Positions 34,113-43,661 are shown, numbered from the stretch's first letter. The stretch: 64,000 nt of DNA from an uncultured Chloroflexota bacterium (GCA_903884455.1 CAISEW010000016.1:35217-99216), one strand, 5' to 3'. Numbers and translations: made by a program. Notes: generated by a model not told the origin, from the sequence alone.

Positions 34113-35357
34113 TTACATAAGTTCCTTTTCACTGGCTTCCACAGCCCGCTGTAATTCGGCACCGAGTAAGGGCGGCAATCCCTCGATATCCACCCTGAGA
34201 AATCCCCTGACTATCGTGGCTGTAGCTTCGGTTCGAGTTAGCCCTCGTGCCATGAGATACTCTACTTCTTCCTCAGCTATCTTGCCTACTGCCGCTTCAT
34301 GGGATAGGTCAACGCCAGCCAATGTACCCTTGAGCTCAGGTATGGCATGAATAATACCTTCTTTATGCAAAATTAGCCCACGGCATTCTAGATGGCCTTT
34401 GACATCAGGGGCATTGCCTTCCACATAACCTCGGGCAACAATACTCCCTCCGGTAGTTATAGCCCGCGATATAATTTCCGTTTTCGCTCCCTTGGCGTTG
34501 AGGATAACCCGAGAACCAATGTCCAGCGATGACCCTGGGCCTGCTACCAAAATACTGTTGAACCTAACAACTGCATTTTCACCAACACACCTGGCTGTAG
34601 GATACATTTGTATTGAACGAACTGGCCTCATCAGTACATAGTTACTGAGGAAGAGGCCATTCTCTTCCACAATGGCGACAGTGCGAGGACGGACCGCTGT
34701 TGCTGGGTTCCAGCTATGTATCATGGTAAAGGTAACCTTGGCTCCCTTTTTTATGAAGAACTCAGAAACGCCAATATGCAGGCCGGGTTCTTCTCTCAGG
34801 GCAGTAGTACAGCCAGTGATAATGTGCAGTTCTGAGCCCTCTTCAGCAATAATGATGTTATGCACCTTCTGAGCCAGTTGCGCCTTGGCCAGATAGAGAC
34901 AGGCCTGGACCGGGTACTGAGATTTAACACCAGGCAGTGCCCTGAAGAAGTAGCCATCATACTGGCCTAGCTCGACACTGGCAGTGTACTTGTCAGTGTC
35001 CACGGCTACCGCTTTCCAGAAGTAGTCTGATAGCCAATCATATTTCTTCATTGCCTGGCTGACAGCCATTACCTCTATACCCTCTTGCGTGGCCGAAGTA
35101 TGCACTGGAGTATTGTTTGTCTGAATATATGTGCCGGTTCTCTGGCCCATATCATCCAGCATAACGCCAACCCCCAGCATTTGCTCTTTAGCTCGAGCTG
35201 GTAGCTGTGAAGCATCAGCACGGTAAGATTGCGGCTCAGCTTCACCAACAAAAGCGCTTAAATCTATGTCCTCGCCTACTGCCGCCGGTTTACTGGCTGC
35301 AGCCCTGGCCTTCTTCTTCAATGTCTCCGATGATTTTATCTCACTCATTTGGTACAC
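34113..35357 (-). CDS. SufB/SufD family Fe-S cluster scaffold protein
   Basis: A 414-residue protein with the SufBD beta-helix core ([15 protein letters not shown], then [17 protein letters not shown] and [20 protein letters not shown]) and the C-terminal [20 protein letters not shown], the family hallmark. It works with SufC in assembling Fe-S clusters. Only one SufBD protein is encoded here and its gene overlaps sufC by 17 bases. This two-gene arrangement fits a minimal SufBC (SMS-type) system with no SufS, SufU or second SufD nearby. Whether it is nearer to SufB or SufD needs phylogeny. Confidence 0.9.
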   Translation of the reverse strand: MYQMSEIKSSETLKKKARAAASKPAAVGEDIDLSAFVGEAEPQSYRADASQLPARAKEQMLGVGVMLDDMGQRTGTYIQTNNTPVHTSATQEGIEVMAVSQAMKKYDWLSDYFWKAVAVDTDKYTASVELGQYDGYFFRALPGVKSQYPVQACLYLAKAQLAQKVHNIIIAEEGSELHIITGCTTALREEPGLHIGVSEFFIKKGAKVTFTMIHSWNPATAVRPRTVAIVEENGLFLSNYVLMRPVRSIQMYPTARCVGENAVVRFNSILVAGPGSSLDIGSRVILNAKGAKTEIISRAITTGGSIVARGYVEGNAPDVKGHLECRGLILHKEGIIHAIPELKGTLAGVDLSHEAAVGKIAEEEVEYLMARGLTRTEATATIVRGFLRVDIEGLPPLLGAELQRAVEASEKELM

Positions 35358-36114
35358 TCCTTACAGAACAGCTAACACACGCCTTATATCCCTTTTCTTT
35401 AATAGTTTTTAGAATCTCATGGGGGTTACCCTCACAGTAGACTGTGCCGTCGCACATAACGTAGCCAGTGTGAGCGCTTACATAGTCCAGAATATGCCCG
35501 GTATGGGTTATGATAAGCCCGGTACACTTTCGGTCACGTATCGGGCAGTCTTTTTCCAGCAACTCATTTATCAGCTCACCAATGAGAGCAATGTTCACTA
35601 GGTCAACTCCAGACTCTGGCTCATCGAGCAGAGCCAGCTGCGGTCTCTGTGCCATTAGCTGCAGAATTTCAGAACGTTTTATCTCTCCACCGGAAAAACC
35701 CTGGTTGATATCCCGCTCCAAGAAATCGGACAAATCAGCCCGACTTGCCAGCTTACCAATTGTTTCATCATCACCACGTCCTCTAAGACAAGCAGAAACC
35801 ATATCGCGCGTTTTTACTCCCCTGACTACAGGTGGCCTCTGAAAAGACATACCAATTCCCATTCGGGCTCTTTCATCAAGAGGTAGCCTAGTTATATCTT
35901 TGCCCATGAAGATTATGTTACCCTGGGTCACCCGGTATTTTGGGAACCCCATTATTGTCATAAGCAAAGTGGTTTTCCCGCTGCCATTGGGACCGAAAAG
36001 GACATGACTCCCGCCAAGTTTTATTTCCAAATTTATGTTATGCAAAATCTCCTTGCCCTCTACCTCCACAGTTAGCTGCTTGATGCTTAAAGCAATGTCA
36101 TCCATGTTGTACAC
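35341..36114 (-). CDS. sufC: Fe-S assembly ATPase SufC
   Basis: An ABC-type ATPase that drives cluster assembly on SufB. The Walker A motif is GPNGSGKTT in HVLFGPNGSGKTTLL, the signature is FSGGEIKRSEILQL, and Walker B is LALLDEPESGVDL, which carries the SufC-typical ESG(V/L)D. The H-loop is LIITHTGHIL. The 257-residue length is normal. It precedes and overlaps the SufBD gene, so the pair is translationally coupled. The ferritin-like gene lies 13 bases upstream. Confidence 0.95.
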   Translation of the reverse strand: MYNMDDIALSIKQLTVEVEGKEILHNINLEIKLGGSHVLFGPNGSGKTTLLMTIMGFPKYRVTQGNIIFMGKDITRLPLDERARMGIGMSFQRPPVVRGVKTRDMVSACLRGRGDDETIGKLASRADLSDFLERDINQGFSGGEIKRSEILQLMAQRPQLALLDEPESGVDLVNIALIGELINELLEKDCPIRDRKCTGLIITHTGHILDYVSAHTGYVMCDGTVYCEGNPHEILKTIKEKGYKACVSCSVRSVPNE

Positions 36115-36127
36115 TCCTTTTGTTTAT

Positions 36128-36658
36128 TTAAGCTCCATCCAATGACCAATGTTCTTTTTTAGTAAACCACCCTGCAGGGTCACTGAGATACTCGTAAGAA
36201 TCGAGAAGGGCGAGATGGTGCCCCCGCTCCTCGCCCGCCAGAGTCTGATAGAACCGCTTTTCCACGGGGAGGGTGCTTTCTTTGCTTCGAGAGTAATATA
36301 AATTATAAGACCTGACCTCCATATCCATAGCTATCTTGATAGCTTCAAATTCAGACTCGGCCACTTTAAAATTGCTACCCAGTGCTTTAGTTGCTTCGGC
36401 GAACAGAGACTTGATTTTTTCCCCTTTCTCGGAAGGTGGTTCTACATCAGGCCAATTCTGCCGCCTCTTGAGCGCTTTATATATTTCCTTAAACTTCTTG
36501 CGGTGAATATCTTCCTCAGTAGCTAGCTGCTGAAATAGCTCCTTAGCTAGCTTGTTGCTGCTTTTCCGGCTTGCCTTCTGGTAAAATTCCTTACCCTCTA
36601 CCTCCATCCGAACAGCGAGCTGAAGCACCTCTATCGTCCTGGCCTGTTCATTTTCCAT
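36128..36658 (-). CDS. Ferritin-like (rubrerythrin-domain) protein
   Basis: A 176-residue four-helix protein with di-iron type ExxH motifs: AVRMEVEGKEFYQKAS, LATEEDIHRKKFKEIY, and AGEERGHHLALLDSYEYL. Unlike true rubrerythrin it lacks a rubredoxin domain. Such proteins bind iron and scavenge peroxide or oxygen. Its gene is directly upstream of sufC and directly downstream of a free-standing desulforedoxin gene, which could serve as its electron donor. A good aggagt ribosome binding site precedes the ATG. Confidence 0.88.
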   Translation of the reverse strand: MENEQARTIEVLQLAVRMEVEGKEFYQKASRKSSNKLAKELFQQLATEEDIHRKKFKEIYKALKRRQNWPDVEPPSEKGEKIKSLFAEATKALGSNFKVAESEFEAIKIAMDMEVRSYNLYYSRSKESTLPVEKRFYQTLAGEERGHHLALLDSYEYLSDPAGWFTKKEHWSLDGA

Positions 36659-36679
36659 TTGCTCACTCCTCTTAAAACC

Positions 36680-36805
36680 TTACGAGCTAATTAATTCCAT
36701 ATCCTGGCCACAACAGACTAGAGTGCCGCCGCCAACCTTGGTCACCGTCACCTCATTGCCACAGACATTGCAGCGATATTTTTCGCCAACCTTTTTAACA
36801 GCCAT
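36680..36805 (-). CDS. Free-standing desulforedoxin (41 residues)
   Basis: A very short gene, read from the ATG at 36805 behind a strong ribosome binding site (aaaggaggac). The product has 41 residues: [19 protein letters not shown], then [17 protein letters not shown] and a short tail. The C-x2-C pair (12 and 15) and the adjacent C-C pair (31 and 32) are the ligands of the desulforedoxin Fe(Cys)4 centre, otherwise the N-terminal domain of desulfoferrodoxin. No superoxide reductase domain follows. It lies between trxB and the ferritin-like gene on the same strand. Confidence 0.92.
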   Translation of the reverse strand: MAVKKVGEKYRCNVCGNEVTVTKVGGGTLVCCGQDMELISS

Positions 36806-36829
36806 TTCAGTCCTCCTTTACAATATTAT

Positions 36830-37750
36830 TTATTTGCTGAGCCTCTGGAGATAGCGGTGAGCTTGAAGCGCAGCCTTGGCTCCTTCGCCAGCGGCTACCA
36901 CTATTTGCTTGTCAGGGACGCTGGTAACGTCCCCAGCGGCGAAAAAGCCAGACACACCAGTTTCATTGCCACAGTTAACCTCAATCTCCCCAAGGCGGTT
37001 TAAAGTGACTAGCTCCTTTACCAGAGCTGAGTTGGGGGTAAGCCCGATCTCAACAAATATGCCACCAACCTCCAGTTCCTTTTCTTTCTTGCTTTTTAAA
37101 TCCTGTATTCTTATCCCCTCAACAGAATTTTTCCCCTTTATTTCCAAAACTTCGTGCTCCAGGAAAATTGTCAGGTTGCTAGCACTTTTCACCTTATTAA
37201 TTAGTATCTGGTCGCCGGTGAGAGGAGTCAGTGATATTAAGTAAACATGGTCGGCTATTTTGACCATGTCGTCAGCAGCTTCCAATGCCGAGTTGCCACC
37301 ACCAATGACAGCCACCTTAACATCAGCGAAGAGGGGACCATCACAGATAGCGCAGTAGGTAACCCCCCTTCCAATCAACTCCTTCTCTCCAGGAACATTT
37401 AGCTGGCGAGGACGTTTGCCTGTGGCCAATATGACTGCCTTGGCCTGGTAGGTCTCACCCCTATCCGTCCTGACCTCGAAGCCTCCGTCCACTCTCGATA
37501 GTCTTTCAGCTCTCTTGCCAACTTCGACCTTTACATCTGTGGGGAACTGCTTGACCTGCTCCTCAAATTTCTGCATCAACTCCCGGCCTTCAATGAATTG
37601 ATAACCCATGTAGTTTTCTACAAGCCAAGTGGTGAGACCCTGCCCACCTATGTCGCCGCTGATGAGCAATGTATTTATCTTCTTCCTCGCTGCATAGACA
37701 GCCGCTGTCATACCGGCAGGGCCGCCACCAATGATAATCAATTCATACAC
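36830..37750 (-). CDS. trxB: Thioredoxin reductase
   Basis: NAD(P)H-dependent flavoprotein that reduces thioredoxin or glutaredoxin-like proteins. FAD binding is by IIIGGGPAGMTAAVYAARK at the N-terminus, the redox centre is CAIC in VTYCAICDGPLF near residue 135, NAD(P)H binding is VAVIGGGNSALEAADD, and the C-terminal FAD motif is GFFAAGDVTSVPDKQIVVAAGEGAKAA, in part. The 306-residue length is normal. It lies 16 bases downstream of the glutaredoxin-like gene, forming a reductase and carrier pair. Confidence 0.95.
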   Translation of the reverse strand: MYELIIIGGGPAGMTAAVYAARKKINTLLISGDIGGQGLTTWLVENYMGYQFIEGRELMQKFEEQVKQFPTDVKVEVGKRAERLSRVDGGFEVRTDRGETYQAKAVILATGKRPRQLNVPGEKELIGRGVTYCAICDGPLFADVKVAVIGGGNSALEAADDMVKIADHVYLISLTPLTGDQILINKVKSASNLTIFLEHEVLEIKGKNSVEGIRIQDLKSKKEKELEVGGIFVEIGLTPNSALVKELVTLNRLGEIEVNCGNETGVSGFFAAGDVTSVPDKQIVVAAGEGAKAALQAHRYLQRLSK

Positions 37751-37766
37751 ATCTCACCTTAGCGAA

Positions 37767-38003
37767 CTAAAGTCCTAATTTCTCTTTAAGCTGCCCTTCG
37801 TCAAATCCGACTAGCACCTCATTGTCAATGCAAATTGTGGGGACTCCCAAGGAATTGCATTTATCCTTCATTTCCTTGCGGGCTGCCTTATCTTCGGCCA
37901 CATTGAATTCCTGGTACTTGATGCCATTATCATCCAGGAATTTCTTAGCCATCTTGCAATAAGGGCAAGTAGGGGTGGTGTAGATTTTAACTTCTCGCGC
38001 CAT
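37767..38003 (-). CDS. Glutaredoxin-like (NrdH/Mrx type) thiol-redox protein
   Basis: A 78-residue protein with the redox-active CPYC in IYTTPTCPYCKMAKKFL and the cis-proline region LGVPTICIDNEVLVGFDE. Glutaredoxin-like proteins of this size are reduced either by glutathione or directly by thioredoxin reductase; adjacency to trxB favours the latter. It is the first gene of the stress-island transcript, with a promoter candidate about 160 bases upstream and a terminator separating it from argS. Confidence 0.92.
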   Translation of the reverse strand: MAREVKIYTTPTCPYCKMAKKFLDDNGIKYQEFNVAEDKAARKEMKDKCNSLGVPTICIDNEVLVGFDEGQLKEKLGL

Positions 38004-38050
38004 TTGCCCTCCTGAGTTTTTATTTTAAGCAGTGTGCCTGCTCCTCACCT

Positions 38051-38085
38051 ATAAAAATAAAAAAACTGCCAGGACAATGCCTAGC
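38051..38085 (-). terminator. Rho-independent terminator after argS
   Basis: On the minus strand GCTAGG-cattgt-CCTGGC (one G-U pair) is followed by agttttttta. It separates argS from the glutaredoxin-led operon, although a promoter candidate for that operon overlaps the region upstream. Confidence 0.6.
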
Positions 38086-38163
38086 AATTACACTTGAACG
38101 TCTTTCTGCGGACTAGTTTTGTCTGTACCTTGTATGCCATCGACCCCACCCACATAACTTTCC

Positions 38164-38193
38164 ACTATAAGGCGAGGTAAATAGAGTGGTAAA
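38164..38193 (-). promoter_or_regulatory. Candidate promoter of the stress-island operon
   Basis: On the minus strand TTTACC (38193-38188) and TATAGT (38169-38164) are 18 bases apart. It faces the glutaredoxin gene, but the terminator at 38051-38085 lies between them, so another promoter closer to the gene is possible. Confidence 0.3.
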
Positions 38194-38236
38194 TTTACTT
38201 AATGATACAACACAGGCCAGTTATTCGTCAAGCAGG

Positions 38237-38330
38237 GCTGTCATTGCGAGCACCTGAAAGGTGCGCGGCAATCTTATGCCCCACAACGAGATTGCTTCGT
38301 CGCTACGCTCCTCGCAATGACAAAGAGGAG
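38237..38330. repeat. REP-like palindrome units
   Basis: tcattgcgagcacctgaaag and gtgcgcggcaatctta form one unit; gagattgcttcgtcgc and gctcctcgcaatgaca form the next. The gene-free stretch 38004-38336 holds these, the terminator and the promoter candidate. Confidence 0.8.
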
Positions 38331-38336
38331 TATGCT

Positions 38337-39995
38337 TCACATCTTTTCCGGGGCGGCCATGCCCATGAGGCGAAGGACTTTAGCCAAGGCAATCTGAGTT
38401 GCCTGGACCAGCCTGAGGCGGGCCTTAGTTAGTGCTTCATCCTCAGAGACAACTCGACATTGCTTATAGAAGCTGTGAAACACGGTGGCTAAATCCTGGG
38501 CATAGTAAGGCAGGTGGTGAGGCTCGAGATTAACTGCCACTCGTTCTACTATTTCGGGGAGGAGTATTAAGCAGCGAATTAAGGTTAGCTCTGGCTCGGT
38601 GGTAAGCAGAGAAACATCGCCCTGGCTGCAGTCTATCTCCCGCTGTTCCGCCAAGCGAAGAATGCTGGCAATCCGGGCGTGGGCATATTGAACATAATAC
38701 ACAGGGTTGTCCGCTGATTGCTTTTTAGCTAACTCCAGGTCGAAATCCATCTGGCTATCAGCAGAGCGAGAGAGGAAGAAGAAGCGGCAAGCATCTGGAC
38801 CTACCTCTTCTATCACCTCTTGTAAAGTAATAATATCGCCACTGCGCTTGGATATTTTAACTATTTCCTCTCCACGTCGCAGGGTGACGAGCTGGCAGAT
38901 TATCACCTTAAGCTGCTCAGAGTCACATCCTAAGGCCTTGAGCACCGCTTTCATGCGAGGGACATGTCCCTGATGGTCAGCCCCCCAGATATCAATCACC
39001 CGGTCGAATTTCCGCTCGAGAAACTTGTTGTAATGGTAGGCAACATCCGAGGCAAAATAGGTGGGAGAACCATCGCTGCGCACCAGAACATTGTCCTTGT
39101 CTTCACCCAGGGCGCTCGATTCAAACCAAGTAGCGTTTTCCTTGTTAACAATATAAGCTCCACTTTGGAGTAGTTCCATAGCCCTGCTATATTGCCCGCC
39201 CTGATAAAGGCTTCTTTCTGAGAACCATGCGTCAAAAACAACGTTTAGTGGCTCGAGGTCCTGTTTAATTCTCTGTAGCATCCTGGCAACCCCAACCTCC
39301 GCTAGTTGCGAAGCTGCCTCGCTCTCGGACAACAATAAAAATCTATCACCCTGTTCCTGAATTATTTCTTTGGCCAGGTCAATCATGTAATTACCGTAGT
39401 AGCCATCCGGGGGCATGGCCGCTTCTTTGCCCAGGCATTGTCGGTAACGAGCATAGAGGGAACGGCCGAAGTTATCTATCTGGTTGCCCATATCATTTAT
39501 GTAATATTCCTTTTCTACAGCATAGCCAGAGACAGTAAGCACATTGGCTAAAGTACTGCCTAAAACAGCACCACGGCCATGACCTACGTGAAGAGGTCCG
39601 GTGGGGTTGACACTAACAAATTCAACCTGGACTCGCTTACCTTTGCCTAGCTCAATATCCCCGTACGATTCGCCAGCAGCCAGGATGGATTCCACCTCTG
39701 TGCTCAACCAGCCCTCCCGCAAAATGAAGTTGATGAAGCCTGGAGGAGCAATCCAAACCTTGTCAATTTGGGGCGGTGGTACTATATGCTCAGAGATTTT
39801 TTCCGCTATAGCCATGGGGGACATCCTCATAGCCCGAGCCAGCCTCAAAGGGAGGCCTGAAGCAAAATCTCCGTGTTCGGGATTTTGAGGATGTTCGATA
39901 AGCACCTCGGGCAAAGCGGCTGAAGCCAGAGCACCTTCTTGCTGCGCCTTCAATACAGCTTGCTGCAAACATCTAGCTAATTCTTGCTTGAGCAT
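38337..39995 (-). CDS. argS: Arginyl-tRNA synthetase
   Basis: Charges tRNA-Arg with arginine. The class I signature HIGH appears as HVGHGRGA in [18 protein letters not shown]. The N-terminal additional domain begins [19 protein letters not shown]. The C-terminal anticodon-binding domain holds [18 protein letters not shown] and ends [27 protein letters not shown], in part, the family hallmark. The 552-residue length is normal. The stop is adjacent to REP units, and no other translation gene is linked. Confidence 0.96.
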   Translation of the reverse strand: MLKQELARCLQQAVLKAQQEGALASAALPEVLIEHPQNPEHGDFASGLPLRLARAMRMSPMAIAEKISEHIVPPPQIDKVWIAPPGFINFILREGWLSTEVESILAAGESYGDIELGKGKRVQVEFVSVNPTGPLHVGHGRGAVLGSTLANVLTVSGYAVEKEYYINDMGNQIDNFGRSLYARYRQCLGKEAAMPPDGYYGNYMIDLAKEIIQEQGDRFLLLSESEAASQLAEVGVARMLQRIKQDLEPLNVVFDAWFSERSLYQGGQYSRAMELLQSGAYIVNKENATWFESSALGEDKDNVLVRSDGSPTYFASDVAYHYNKFLERKFDRVIDIWGADHQGHVPRMKAVLKALGCDSEQLKVIICQLVTLRRGEEIVKISKRSGDIITLQEVIEEVGPDACRFFFLSRSADSQMDFDLELAKKQSADNPVYYVQYAHARIASILRLAEQREIDCSQGDVSLLTTEPELTLIRCLILLPEIVERVAVNLEPHHLPYYAQDLATVFHSFYKQCRVVSEDEALTKARLRLVQATQIALAKVLRLMGMAAPEKM

Positions 39996-40003
39996 GTCAA
40001 AAC

Positions 40004-40060
40004 AATAAATCCTAAATCCTGAACAGTTTCAAAATCCAAAATCTCGATATCAAACCTATT
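40004..40060. repeat. AT-rich AAATCC-type repeat
   Basis: Contains aaatcctaaatcctgaac and caaaatccaaaatctcg, members of the same family as 14461-14592. It lies between argS and the SDR gene. Confidence 0.55.
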
Positions 40061-40114
40061 TTGTTTTCTCAAGTATGGCACCTGCGATTTTCATAAGCTC
40101 ATCGGCTTCCCGAA

Positions 40115-40885
40115 TTAAGTCAGAAAAATTCCGCCGGCTACAACGATACATTCTCCTGTCACGAAGCTGGAGGCATCGGATGCCAGATAAATCATTGCAC
40201 CTACCATATCATCAGGGTCGGCTATGCGTCCCAGTGGTGTCCTTTTGATCATCTCCCCCTTGTATTCAGGCATAGCCAAGAAGCGAGAGTCGCCGAGACG
40301 GGTGTGCACATTTCCGGGAGCTAGCGCATTTACGCGGATATTATACTGAGCCAATTCCAGGGCCATGACTTTAGTTACCATTATGACCCCAGCCTTGCTG
40401 ATTGCATACGTGCCAATATTTGCCTCTGGTTTAAATCCATCCATTGAGGCGACATTGATAATCTTGCCTCCGCCGTGTTCCTTCATCACTTTGGCTACGG
40501 CCTGACTGAGGAAGAATAACCCCTTCAGATTAAGATTCAAGATGCTGTCCCAGAGGCGTTCATCAACGTCTAATGAAGAGGCCAACGCTGGGCTAGTGCC
40601 GGCGTTGTTCACCAGGATATCAATTTCCCCAAATTCATTGGTGACTTTGGAGACCAGGTTGTTTATATCTTCCATCCGCCCCACATGAGCCGCTACCGGT
40701 AAAGCTTTCCTTCCTAATTTCTTTATTTCCTTGGCTACATTCTCCAGGTCAGGAAGTTTCCTGCTGGCTATTGCAACGGTTGCTCCGGCTTCGGCAAAAC
40801 CTAGTGCAGTGGCTCGACCGATGCCTCTTGAGCCGCCGGTGATTAAAGCTACTTTTCCATCCAGACGATATTTATCAATGTACAT
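40115..40885 (-). CDS. Short-chain dehydrogenase/reductase
   Basis: A 256-residue classical SDR. The cofactor motif is TGGSRGIGRATALG, NNAG is in DILVNNAGTSPAL, and the catalytic triad includes the tyrosine and lysine of YAISKAG with the upstream serine in VASMDGF. The C-terminal LASDASSFVTGECIVVAGG is typical of 3-oxoacyl-ACP reductase-like or glucose dehydrogenase-like members. The substrate is not known. It is a single gene between argS and recG. Confidence 0.9.
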   Translation of the reverse strand: MYIDKYRLDGKVALITGGSRGIGRATALGFAEAGATVAIASRKLPDLENVAKEIKKLGRKALPVAAHVGRMEDINNLVSKVTNEFGEIDILVNNAGTSPALASSLDVDERLWDSILNLNLKGLFFLSQAVAKVMKEHGGGKIINVASMDGFKPEANIGTYAISKAGVIMVTKVMALELAQYNIRVNALAPGNVHTRLGDSRFLAMPEYKGEMIKRTPLGRIADPDDMVGAMIYLASDASSFVTGECIVVAGGIFLT

Positions 40886-41016
40886 AATAAATCTCCTTTA
40901 GCACCCCGGGTGCGTTTTTATTTTCTCCATATTCTAGCTAAATTGTAAAGCTTTTGCTAAACCTTAGCACTTTCCGAGCAAATCTTAAACTGCGCCCTTC
41001 CCAATCGTATCGCTTT

Positions 41017-41072
41017 GGATTTCTTATTTCGTCATTTGGATTTGTTTAGTATTTCGGATTTAGAGGTTAGTA
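41017..41072. repeat. AT-rich GGATTT-type repeat
   Basis: ggatttcttatttcgtcat, ttggatttgtttagt and tttcggatttag are related to the right arm of the repeat at 14461-14592. Confidence 0.55.
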
Positions 41073-41083
41073 TTTAACTAGAA

Positions 41084-43594
41084 TTAGCTCCATTCAGCGC
41101 TTTTGGACCATGCTCGGCTCAATTGTTGACGTAAAGGTTGATGTTCAGCTTTCTTTAAATTGGGGTCGCTTTGAAAAAGAGTTATGGCCTCTTGCCGAAC
41201 TAACTCCAGACTGCGTAAATCGGTTAACTTGGCAAGTTTGAGGTCGGGCAGGCCGCTCTGTTGAGTGCCGAAAAATTCCCCAGGACCTCGTAGTTCCAGG
41301 TCTTTCTCAGCCAGAGCGAAGCCATTGTGAACCTTCTCCATCAGCCGGAGGCGCTCCCTGGCTTCCGGTGAAAACTTTTCCGGGATAAGCAGGCAATAGC
41401 CCTGTTCTTTATCTCGCCCCACACGTCCCCTGAATTGGTGGAGTTGAGATAAGCCAAAGCGTTCGGCACCCTCTACCATCATGACCGAGGCCCTGGGTAC
41501 ATCAATGCCCACCTCTACTACCGAGGTTGACACCAGAATATCAAGCTCCCCGGCTCGAAAATGGCGCATTACCTCTTCTTTCTCAGGACCAGGCATTTGA
41601 CCATGGAGCAGTCCCAATTTTAAATCTGGGAAAACCTCTCGGGATAGCCGCGCATACTCCGTTTTGGCGGCTTTTGCCTCAAGTATTTCGGATTCTTCAA
41701 TTAAGGGGCAGATGATGAAAGCCTGCCGGCCATTGCTGACCTGGCGATGGAGGAAGGTATAAGCTTTTTCCCTATCTTGTGGTTCCAGGCACTTTGTTTT
41801 CACGACCTGCCGTCCCGGGGGCAACTCATCAATAACCGAAAGGTCCAGGTCTCCATAGAGCGTCAGCGCCATGGTTCGAGGAATAGGTGTGGCTGTCATG
41901 ACCAGGACATGAGGGTTAAATCCCTTTTGCCGCAGGGCAGAGCGTTGTAATACGCCAAAGCGGTGTTGCTCATCTATCACCGCCAGCCCTAATTTGTTGA
42001 ATTCTACCTCCTTTTGAATAAGGGCATGGGTGCCGATAACAATATCCACTTCACCTTGCTTAATTTTACCGTGCAGGCTTTCTTTCTCAGCACTGCTAAG
42101 GCTCCCAATGAGCAGAGCGATGGTCAGCGGGCTGGAGAGAAATCTCGTATAGCGTCTGATAGTCCCTTCGCCCGGCTCGGAACAGGGTTCCTGGCTGCCA
42201 ACCTGGGACAGGTAGTTACAGATATTGGTGTAGTGCTGCTCAGCCAAGATCTCAGTGGGCGCCATTAACGCCCCCTGATAACCGTTGGCCGCCGCTATCA
42301 GGATAGCCAGGGTCGCAATTACGGTTTTGCCGCTGCCGACCTCTCCTTGAAGAAGACGTGACATGGCCTTTGGTTGCTTGAGGTCGGTCAGAATTTCCTG
42401 CAACACTCGCTCCTGTGCCTGGGTCAAGGTGAAAGGCAGGCAATTTAGAAATCTGCTGATAACTTCCCGGTCTATATGAAAAGCATTACCCGGTTGACCT
42501 TCCTGCCAGTCCCGCTTTTTAGCCAGCACGCCTAATTGAAGAAGAAATAGCTCGTCGAAGGATAACCTCCCTCTTGCCCTTTCCGCCATTGTCTGGTCAG
42601 CGGGGTAGTGAATTTGAGCGATTGCGGTGGGAAGGTCTAATAGCTGGCAGCGGGTCTTAATCTCCGAGGGCAGAAAATCGCTTAATTGCCAGGCATAGCC
42701 ATCGACGGTCTCCTTGGTCCATTTCCTTACTTGCCGGGGATATAAGCCTTGAGTAAGGGGATAGACGGGGACCAGTCGCCCGGTGTGAATCAGTTCTTTA
42801 TCTCCCAGCAATTCCCATTCCGGAGACTCGAATACCTTGTGCCCTTTGAATATGCCGACTGTACCGCTAATTACTATTCGGGCATTAGTACGGAAGCTTT
42901 TTGCCAAGTACGGTTGATTAAACCAGACCACTCTAATGTTTCCTGTCTCGTCGCCGACAATTGCCTCTGTGCCTCGCCGGTTACCTAAAGTAGCCACCCT
43001 GGCTTGCCAGATTGTGCCTATGATAGTCTGCTCTTCACCCTCTATAAGTTCCGAGACGGGTTTCTTCCGGCTGTAATCGACATACCGCCTGGGGAAGAAA
43101 TAGAGCAAATCGCGCACTGTCCGGACATTGAGCTTGGTAAATTTTTTATCTGCGCTGGTCGAGATGCCTTTGATAATAGTTATGGGCGAGTCCAGCTCTT
43201 CTCCTTGCTTTTGGCGGGGCTCCACCGCTGCCTTCTGTCTACTGACTACTGACTGCTGACTACTGTTCGTTTTAGTCGCCTTTTCTAGCTTATCGAGCCA
43301 GCCAAAGACATTTGCCATCCATCTCTTGCGCTCATCTATGCCGTAAGAGCCGTAATCGGACTTGGCTAAGTTAAGTTCATCAAAGCCCTTTAGAAGCTGT
43401 GGGTCATTGATACTCTGCCTGATTGGCCCGGTCTGCTTGTGAAGATACTTGTCCAGGCCGCCGATTACTGCCTTATCGGTGTAACCCTTCCGGCGTTCCA
43501 GCTCAAGGACGTTTCGTAGCGAATCAATGCCTGTCACTTCCCATTCCACCCCAAAAGTTTCGCAACTTCTTGGAAGTCGCCCGGCTTTTTGCAC
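41084..43594 (-). CDS. recG: ATP-dependent DNA helicase RecG
   Basis: Branch-migrates Holliday junctions and reverses stalled forks. The wedge domain (IIGTIWQARVATLGNRRGTE) precedes the helicase core with Walker A GEVGSGKT, DEQH in AVIDEQHRFGV, and TATPIPRTMALTLYG. The C-terminal helicase motifs include VSTSVVEVGIDVPRA and QFRGRVGRDKEQGYCLL. At 836 residues it has an extra N-terminal region of about 130 residues. The linker contains SSQQSVVSRQ, translated from a small direct repeat (ctgactactgactgctgac on the plus strand). The start is GTG without a clear ribosome binding site; a later start is possible. Confidence 0.94.
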   Translation of the reverse strand: MQKAGRLPRSCETFGVEWEVTGIDSLRNVLELERRKGYTDKAVIGGLDKYLHKQTGPIRQSINDPQLLKGFDELNLAKSDYGSYGIDERKRWMANVFGWLDKLEKATKTNSSQQSVVSRQKAAVEPRQKQGEELDSPITIIKGISTSADKKFTKLNVRTVRDLLYFFPRRYVDYSRKKPVSELIEGEEQTIIGTIWQARVATLGNRRGTEAIVGDETGNIRVVWFNQPYLAKSFRTNARIVISGTVGIFKGHKVFESPEWELLGDKELIHTGRLVPVYPLTQGLYPRQVRKWTKETVDGYAWQLSDFLPSEIKTRCQLLDLPTAIAQIHYPADQTMAERARGRLSFDELFLLQLGVLAKKRDWQEGQPGNAFHIDREVISRFLNCLPFTLTQAQERVLQEILTDLKQPKAMSRLLQGEVGSGKTVIATLAILIAAANGYQGALMAPTEILAEQHYTNICNYLSQVGSQEPCSEPGEGTIRRYTRFLSSPLTIALLIGSLSSAEKESLHGKIKQGEVDIVIGTHALIQKEVEFNKLGLAVIDEQHRFGVLQRSALRQKGFNPHVLVMTATPIPRTMALTLYGDLDLSVIDELPPGRQVVKTKCLEPQDREKAYTFLHRQVSNGRQAFIICPLIEESEILEAKAAKTEYARLSREVFPDLKLGLLHGQMPGPEKEEVMRHFRAGELDILVSTSVVEVGIDVPRASVMMVEGAERFGLSQLHQFRGRVGRDKEQGYCLLIPEKFSPEARERLRLMEKVHNGFALAEKDLELRGPGEFFGTQQSGLPDLKLAKLTDLRSLELVRQEAITLFQSDPNLKKAEHQPLRQQLSRAWSKSAEWS
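43237..43265. repeat. Short CAGTAGTCAG-type tandem repeat inside recG
   Basis: The plus strand reads ctactgactactgactgctg then actactg, a run of near-identical 7-10-base units. It encodes the low-complexity SSQQSVVSRQ linker between the N-terminal extension and the RecG wedge domain. Confidence 0.6.
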
Positions 43595-43661
43595 AGATTT
43601 AAGCGAAGCAGTCGATTATTCTTTACATCTGGTAAAGCTTGATTCATCATGTACAACGCTT

